DNA from: Acidobacteriota bacterium
GTDB lineage: Bacteria > Acidobacteriota > Terriglobia > Terriglobales > Acidobacteriaceae
Assembly: GCA_021791875.1 (NCBI GenBank)
Contig: JAJYVU010000018.1
Span: forward strand, 1 to 54,081
Length of the DNA: 54,081 nucleotides
Direction: 5' to 3'
Position numbers and translations under genes: made by a program. Shown here piece after piece: positions 49,308 to 54,081 of this stretch. Every line of letters starts with the position of its first letter. The first letter of the stretch is position 1. A model generated the notes under the pieces. The model had not been told where the DNA came from, ran no database searches, and worked only from the letters and a program-made list of their open reading frames with translations.

Positions 49308-50057
49308 GTGAGCCGAGCTGAACGTGCTATCCTCCTGTATTTATTGGCGATTAGCGCCGGAGCTTCGGATGCCTGGAGCTTCCTTGGTTTCGGCAAGGTG
49401 TTTGTGGCCAATATGACCGGGAACACGGTACTGCTGGGTATTTCCTTCTTTCTGCCGCATGGCAATCTGCCGCATCCTGTGGTTGCGAGGCTGAACGGGA
49501 TTGTGCATCCGGCCCTGGCGCTTGGCTGCTACGCAGTGGGCGCGGCCATTGCTTCCTATGTGACGGGAAAGCGGGGAGTTCGGTTTCAAAATGTGATCTG
49601 GACGCGGGCAGTTTCGAAGCTGCTTGCGTTTGAGACCGTGTGCATGGCGGGCGTGGAGTGTGGATGGTATGCGCGGCGGATGGGCGGGCAGGTGCCGGTG
49701 GAGGCACTGCTGGCGCTGATGGCCATGTGCATGGGGCTGCAGAGCGGGGCGATGCTGCAACTGCGGGTTCCGGGGATTGTGACGACGTACATTACGGGTA
49801 CATGGACGCTGATGGTGCTTGGGTTGACGCGGCTGGTTGCCGGAGAACGGCTGGGTCCGCGCGATTCGAAGGAAGTGTACGAGGCGCGGCTGGCGATGCA
49901 GGCCGTTACACTGACGGTATACCTGTTGTCAGCCGTGATAGCGGGCTGGCTGTTTGAGGAAGCACCCAGGATGGTGGGGATGCTTCCCGTATTGTGCCTT
50001 GCAACCGTGTCGGTGTGGGGTTTTTGGAGGGGTGGAGCATATTCTGTTGCGGAGTGA
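49308..50057 (+). CDS. DUF1275 (YoaK-like) membrane protein
   Basis: A 249-residue membrane protein. GTG at 49308 follows GGAGAG; a TTG at 49254 would add 18 residues. DUF1275 pattern: AILLYLLAISAGASDAWSFL, GFGKVFVANMTGNTVLLGI, PALALGCYAVGAAIASYVTG, CMGLQSGAMLQLRVPGIVTT and YITGTWTLMVLGLTR, with six predicted helices and the conserved G-x-D-A start and N-M-T-G-N motif. Members are assumed transporters of small molecules, but substrates are unknown. The next gene starts 48 bases downstream and is on the same strand, so co-transcription with NDH-2 is possible. Confidence 0.88.
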   Translation: MSRAERAILLYLLAISAGASDAWSFLGFGKVFVANMTGNTVLLGISFFLPHGNLPHPVVARLNGIVHPALALGCYAVGAAIASYVTGKRGVRFQNVIWTRAVSKLLAFETVCMAGVECGWYARRMGGQVPVEALLALMAMCMGLQSGAMLQLRVPGIVTTYITGTWTLMVLGLTRLVAGERLGPRDSKEVYEARLAMQAVTLTVYLLSAVIAGWLFEEAPRMVGMLPVLCLATVSVWGFWRGGAYSVAE

Positions 50058-50104
50058 TTCCCGCGGCGGGCCGTGCATGCATCTGTATGAAGAAAGGGAA
50101 CGGA

Positions 50105-51532
50105 ATGCCGGCAAGTGAAAGAAAAATTGAGATTCCCGCGATTCGCGAAGGCCGAAGGCCGCGCGTCCTGATCATTGGAGGGGGATTTGCCGGAACGCAT
50201 GCGGCCAAGGGTCTGGCGAAGCTGCCGGTGGACGTAACGATCGTGGATCGGCGGAATCACTTTACGTTTCAGCCGCTGCTGTACCAGGTGGCGCTGGCGG
50301 TGCTTTCGCCGGCCGATATTGCCAGCCCGATCCGGGCGATGATGAGCAAGGCAAGAAACGTGGAAGTGCTGATGGACGAGGCGATCGCATTTGACCTGGA
50401 AAATCGCCGGGTGACCTTTGCCAGCAGCGCGCAGATGGACTACGACTACCTGATGGTGGCGACGGGGGCGACGCACTCCTATTTTGGCAACGACCACTGG
50501 GCGCCGTATGCGCCGGGGCTGAAGACGGTAGAGGACGCGATCGAGATCCGGCGGAGAGTGCTGCTGGCGTTTGAACTGGCAGAGCGTCAGATGCTGGAAA
50601 CGGGGAGCCATCCGCCGCTGAATTTTGTGGTGGTGGGCGGCGGGCCGACGGGCGTGGAGCTGGCGGGAGCGATTTCCGACATTGCGAAGCACTACATGCG
50701 GCACGACTTCCGGCATATTGATCCGGCAAAGGCGCGGGTGCTGCTGATCGAGGGCGGTCCGCGGCTGCTGCCGTCGTATCCGGAAGACCTGTCAAAGATG
50801 GCAGCCGACCAGTTGAAGGATCTGGGCGTAGAGGTCTACACGAACAAGACCGTCTCCGACGTTCGGGCCGGCTACGTGATGGTGGGCGAGAAGCAGCGGA
50901 TTGACGCGGTGGTGACGGCATGGGCGGCCGGGGTGACGGCATCTCCGCTGGGGCGGAAGCTGGGCGTGGAAACGGACCGGCGCGGCGCGGTGCTGGTGAA
51001 TCAAATGCTGAATCCTGAGGGCCACCCGGAAGTGTTTGTGTGCGGCGACCTGGCGCACCTGGAGCAGGACGGCAGGCAGATTCCGGGCGTGGCGCAGCCG
51101 GCGATGCAGATGGGCGACCACGTGCCGAAGATGATTGAAGCGGATCTTGCCGGCAAGGCAAGGGAGCCGTTCCGGTACTTTGACAAGGGCGACATGGCGA
51201 CGATTGGGCGGCAGGCCGCGGTAGCGGACATCAAATGGCCGTTCAAGGGGCACATGAAGGGTTTTCCGGCGTGGCTGGCGTGGCTGCTGGTGCATATTTA
51301 CTTCCTGATCGGGTTCAGGAACCGGATTGTGGTGATCCTGCAGTGGATCTGGCAGTACTTCATGTTCACGACGGGCGCGCGGCTGATCTATGGCGACCAG
51401 CGGCTGCCGGGATGGACGGAGCAGCCGGGGGTGAGCCGTCCGGTGGAGGGCGAGCCGCTGGATCTGGCTTCGCCACCTGCGCGGAGGGGCCAGGGGAATG
51501 AGTCGCAGCAGAAAAAGATGGCGGCGGGCTGA
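50105..51532 (+). CDS. ndh: Type II NADH:quinone oxidoreductase (NDH-2)
   Basis: A 475-residue membrane-peripheral flavoprotein that passes electrons from NADH to quinone without pumping protons. The ATG at 50105 follows AAAGGGA. VLIIGGGFAGTHAAKGLAKL binds FAD; NHFTFQPLLYQVALAVLSPA is the signature after it; NFVVVGGGPTGVELAGAISD binds NADH; VFVCGDLAHLEQDGRQIPG contacts the flavin and quinone site. The C-terminal GFPAWLAWLLVHIYFLIGFR and IVVILQWIWQYFMFTTGARL are the amphipathic and hydrophobic membrane-anchor helices. Slightly longer than typical because of a disordered, Gln/Lys-rich tail. Downstream of the DUF1275 gene. Confidence 0.92.
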   Translation: MPASERKIEIPAIREGRRPRVLIIGGGFAGTHAAKGLAKLPVDVTIVDRRNHFTFQPLLYQVALAVLSPADIASPIRAMMSKARNVEVLMDEAIAFDLENRRVTFASSAQMDYDYLMVATGATHSYFGNDHWAPYAPGLKTVEDAIEIRRRVLLAFELAERQMLETGSHPPLNFVVVGGGPTGVELAGAISDIAKHYMRHDFRHIDPAKARVLLIEGGPRLLPSYPEDLSKMAADQLKDLGVEVYTNKTVSDVRAGYVMVGEKQRIDAVVTAWAAGVTASPLGRKLGVETDRRGAVLVNQMLNPEGHPEVFVCGDLAHLEQDGRQIPGVAQPAMQMGDHVPKMIEADLAGKAREPFRYFDKGDMATIGRQAAVADIKWPFKGHMKGFPAWLAWLLVHIYFLIGFRNRIVVILQWIWQYFMFTTGARLIYGDQRLPGWTEQPGVSRPVEGEPLDLASPPARRGQGNESQQKKMAAG

Positions 51533-51606
51533 GCTGCAGCGAGCGGGAAGAAGGTTGAGGGGCGCGGATAATGCGCCCCTTTTGCGTTGAAGAGAGCGAA
51601 GGACTT

Positions 51607-53763
51607 TCAGCTGGTGAGGATCTGGACGCCGTAGGGCGGCAGGTGGATGGTTCCGGAGACGGGTGAGTTGCCGGAGTGGTAGGTGCGGTCGAGGTGGACG
51701 GGTTGGGGTTCGGGGGTGTGGTTGAGGATATAGGTCCAGCGCTGGGAGCCGGAGTTGCGGGAGGCGATTTCGACGCCGGGAGCGGCGTGGATGCGGGGCT
51801 GAATGCCGACGGAGGCAAGGAGGGTCATGAGGACGCGGGCCATGGCGGGTTCTTCGAGTCCGGCACCGAGGTAAATGGCGCGGCCTTTGCCATAGGCGTG
51901 GGAGGTGATGGCGGCGCGGCCTTTGTATTGCGCGTCGAGGTAAGTGGCTAAGACCTGGGCGTTGGGACCGGGCTTGAGGATGTCTGCCCAGATGGTGCAT
52001 TTTGCATTGGGACCGGCGAGCGGTCCGGAGAAAGCGACGCCCTGGGGCTGGGAGTAGATGGGTTCGTAGTCGTAGACTTCGGCACCCATGACGTCGCGCA
52101 GGAGGCCCGGCAGCGGGGTACGGACGATGCGGCTGTAGGGATCCTTGACGCCAAGGCGGAAGCCGGCGATGAAGATTCCGCCCTGCTGGACGTAGGCACG
52201 GATGGCGTCGGCCTGTTCGGGCGAGACGATGTACATGGCGGGCGCGCAGAGGACCTTGTAGCGGGAGAGGTCGTGGATGCCGTCGACGAGGTCGACGCCG
52301 GCCTGGGTGGCCGCGAGCGGGCCGTACCAGGCGAGCATCTGGCTGGAATATTTGAGATTTGGCTGGCCGGGCTGGATGTCGAGGGCCCAGTCGGAGGTGG
52401 AGTCGTAGCAGATGGCGATATCGGCGTCGCAGTGGGCGTGGAGCGCCTCGAGGCCGAGGGCTTTGAGCTCGCGGATGGTCTGCCTGATTTCGTCGAAGCC
52501 GGGGCTGGGCCGGCGGTCATGCTGGAGGATGCCGTGCCAGTATTCCTCGGCGCCGAAGGTGGTGGTGTCCCATCGGAAGTACTGGATGCCGAAGGCTCCG
52601 TGGGCGATGGTCTGATAGGACCAGAGGCGGAGCTGGCCGGGCTCGGGCTGCGGCGAGAAGGTGGGCTGGCCGGATTTGCCGGTCTGCTCTTCCATGATGA
52701 AGAAGGGCTCGCCGCGCTTGACGCTGCGCATGTAGTCGAGCATGAAGTTGACGGGCGTGGCGAGAGCGGCAGGTGGAAGGCTTTTTCCGTGCTCGCCGGA
52801 CATGATGGACATGAAGCCGGGATAGTTGTCGTCGGAGGCGAAGTCGAGGTTGCGGTAGAGTTCGCGGAGGTCGATGTTGTCGACGAGGCCACCGACGTTG
52901 TTGGTGGTGACGAAGTGGTGCGGGCAGAGGCGGCGGAGTACGTCGAGCTGGTCCTGAAGGAAAGTGGCGTTGGCGTAGGACTGGTAGCGGCGGTAGTCGA
53001 GTGCGAGGCCGGGATTGGGCGGCGCGCCGGAGGGCAGCGGGACGGGAATCTGGAAGAAGTCCGTGTAGGTGTTGCTCCAGAAGACGGTGCCCCATTTCCG
53101 GTTGAGGTTCTGGAGGGTGCCGTACTTTTGCTGGAGCCACTGCTGGAAGCCGGCGCGGCAGTATTTGCAGTAGCAGAGCGGAGTGGAGCCGAGGGTGAAT
53201 TCGTTGTCGATTTGCCAGCCGATGACGCCGGGGGTGGAGGCGAATTGCCGGGCCATCTGCGTGGCGATGTTGACGGAGAGGCGGCGGTAGGTGGCGTTGG
53301 TGGGGCAGGTGAAACGGCGGGCGCCGGGGCTGAGCGTGATGCCCTTGTCATTGACCATGAGGATCTCGGGATATTTCTGCGAGAGCCATGGCGGGGGCGC
53401 GGCGGAGGGTGTTCCGAGGATGACGGAGATGCCGTGAGCGTGGAGCAGAGCGACGGCGCGGTGCAGCCAGTCGAAGTGGTAGGAGCCTTCGGAGGGTTCC
53501 ATGAGGGCCCAGGCGAACTCGGCGCAGCGGACGCTGGTGACGCCGAAGGCCTGCATCTGGACGGCGTCCTGCTGCCAGAGGCGCTCGGGGGTCTGGTCGG
53601 GGTAGTAGTCGACGCCGAAGAGGATCTGCGAGGGGAGCCGGCCGGGTGAGGAACTGGAGTCCTGTGCGGCGGTGGCTGCGAAGGCTTTGAGATTGTTCAG
53701 GGCGAGCGAGGACGCGACGGTGGCTCCGCTGGCAAGAACGAAATTACGCCGGTTCATGTTCAT
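51607..53763 (-). CDS. Secreted GH42 beta-galactosidase
   Basis: A 718-residue glycoside hydrolase. The ATG at 53763 follows GAGGT and starts MNMNRRNFVLASGATVASSL, a Tat-type signal peptide with the twin-arginine motif, so the folded enzyme is exported. GH42 marks are FGVDYYPDQTPERLWQQDAV, FGVTSVRCAEFAWALMEPSE, GTPSAAPPPWLSQKYPEIL, GWQIDNEFTLGSTPLCYCKY carrying the acid/base Glu, and FFIMEEQTGKSG with the nucleophile Glu. Four cysteines after the acid/base match the zinc-cluster subgroup. The trimerisation domain follows (residues about 430-610) and a beta domain ends LPPYGVQIL. The next gene upstream is divergent. Substrate range unknown; arabinogalactans are plausible. Confidence 0.92.
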   Translation of the reverse strand: MNMNRRNFVLASGATVASSLALNNLKAFAATAAQDSSSSPGRLPSQILFGVDYYPDQTPERLWQQDAVQMQAFGVTSVRCAEFAWALMEPSEGSYHFDWLHRAVALLHAHGISVILGTPSAAPPPWLSQKYPEILMVNDKGITLSPGARRFTCPTNATYRRLSVNIATQMARQFASTPGVIGWQIDNEFTLGSTPLCYCKYCRAGFQQWLQQKYGTLQNLNRKWGTVFWSNTYTDFFQIPVPLPSGAPPNPGLALDYRRYQSYANATFLQDQLDVLRRLCPHHFVTTNNVGGLVDNIDLRELYRNLDFASDDNYPGFMSIMSGEHGKSLPPAALATPVNFMLDYMRSVKRGEPFFIMEEQTGKSGQPTFSPQPEPGQLRLWSYQTIAHGAFGIQYFRWDTTTFGAEEYWHGILQHDRRPSPGFDEIRQTIRELKALGLEALHAHCDADIAICYDSTSDWALDIQPGQPNLKYSSQMLAWYGPLAATQAGVDLVDGIHDLSRYKVLCAPAMYIVSPEQADAIRAYVQQGGIFIAGFRLGVKDPYSRIVRTPLPGLLRDVMGAEVYDYEPIYSQPQGVAFSGPLAGPNAKCTIWADILKPGPNAQVLATYLDAQYKGRAAITSHAYGKGRAIYLGAGLEEPAMARVLMTLLASVGIQPRIHAAPGVEIASRNSGSQRWTYILNHTPEPQPVHLDRTYHSGNSPVSGTIHLPPYGVQILTS

Positions 53764-54067
53764 GGGCTGTGACCTCAGGAAAACGTTATACAGACGGGAG
53801 GCGAAGGTTGGGAAGGCGGAATGCGGCGGCCGTGATCTGGGGCCGACGCGCAGGTTGCGGGGAATCAACGTGAGGAGGGATCAGGGGGCTGTCGGCCGCA
53901 GCAGCCGGCTGGGTATAAGTCGATCGCGGCGATAGAGAGTGTCTGTCCCCACTCAGGCAAAAAAGAAGCTTGAGTGGGCCACGCATTATAAAAGGGCGCC
54001 CCATTCTTGTAAGCTGCGGTTGCTGTGCTGAAGCAGACAACCGGAGCCAACAAGGAGGAACACCCAG
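53764..54067. other. Intergenic region between the GH42 gene and the right-edge gene
   Basis: About 300 bases holding divergent promoters. It contains a hairpin repeat at 53948-53978 and an AAGGAGG ribosome binding site at 54052-54058 for the right-edge gene. No other gene is seen. Confidence 0.6.
53948..53978. repeat. Hairpin repeat with CCCACTCA/TGAGTGGG arms
   Basis: CCCACTCA (53948-53955) pairs perfectly with TGAGTGGG (53971-53978), and the next three bases pair with one mismatch. It belongs to the general group of CCCACTCA- and CCCACCCT-armed hairpins found near 6727 and 16925. Confidence 0.55.
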
Positions 54068-54081
54068 ATGAACAGTGTGCG
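54068..54081 (+). CDS. Start of a gene cut by the window edge
   Basis: ATG AAC AGT GTG, preceded by AAGGAGG at 54052-54058 with nine bases of spacing. Only about five codons are visible, so the product cannot be inferred. Confidence 0.55.

Overview
The window is a GC-rich bacterial chromosome segment. Gene content and style (many alanine/arginine-rich secreted proteins of unknown function, DUF1080 and GH42 enzymes, a hopanoid-type glycosyltransferase, KorAB, bactofilin, NDH-2, and dozens of short dispersed hairpin repeats between genes) suggest an Acidobacteriota member, probably class Terriglobia. This taxonomic call is inference; no rRNA is present. No tRNA, CRISPR array or complete insertion sequence was recognised.

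Layout. 1-3,900 is an accessory stretch: a transposase-like tail, an Ig-domain lipoprotein, a 57-residue protein with its own terminator, a lone 265-residue protein, and many palindromic repeats. 3,947-11,430 holds housekeeping genes: cca, tsaD, purN, a small lipoprotein, purM, a DUF1080 protein and glyA. 11,507-13,241 is lower in GC: a two-gene module resembling an ADP-ribosyltransferase-fold toxin with a small antitoxin, then a secreted protein bracketed by a duplicated arginase 3' end. 13,377-22,424 carries arginase, asnS, a TIM-barrel isomerase, a frameshifted membrane protein, adenosine deaminase, mutY, a MerR regulator, an old-yellow-enzyme reductase and bactofilin. 22,793-28,492 has RNase R and the pyrR-pyrB-pyrC operon. 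28,592-39,270 has a zinc-ribbon membrane protein, gamma-glutamyltransferase, an orphan sugar-binding lipoprotein divergent from a LysR regulator, 3-methyladenine glycosylase, RNase P RNA, two tandem MacB-type permeases without an ATPase, and an HpnI-like glycosyltransferase. 39,584-42,272 is korA-korB. 42,273-43,547 is a repeat-rich island with two 115-bp MITE-like elements around a Cys/His protein. 43,548-54,081 has a TMEM175-type channel, pyrG, secreted proteins, a GAF-GGDEF diguanylate cyclase, a DUF1275 transporter, NDH-2, a GH42 beta-galactosidase and the start of one more gene.

How the genes fit together. Nucleotide metabolism is heavily represented: purN, purM and add for purines, pyrR-B-C and pyrG for pyrimidines, and glyA for one-carbon supply, but these genes are scattered apart from the pyr operon. 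RNA maturation and translation are served by cca, tsaD, asnS, rnr and rnpB. The most unusual content is not a classical gene cluster but the layer of small mobile palindromes: one lies in frame inside tsaD, one has duplicated 11 bp across the tsaD stop codon, two MITE copies bracket a gene and supply its stop-codon context, and a 57-bp arginase tail is duplicated around an inserted gene. The toxin-antitoxin-like pair at 11.5-12.3 kb is the best candidate for an uncharacterised system.
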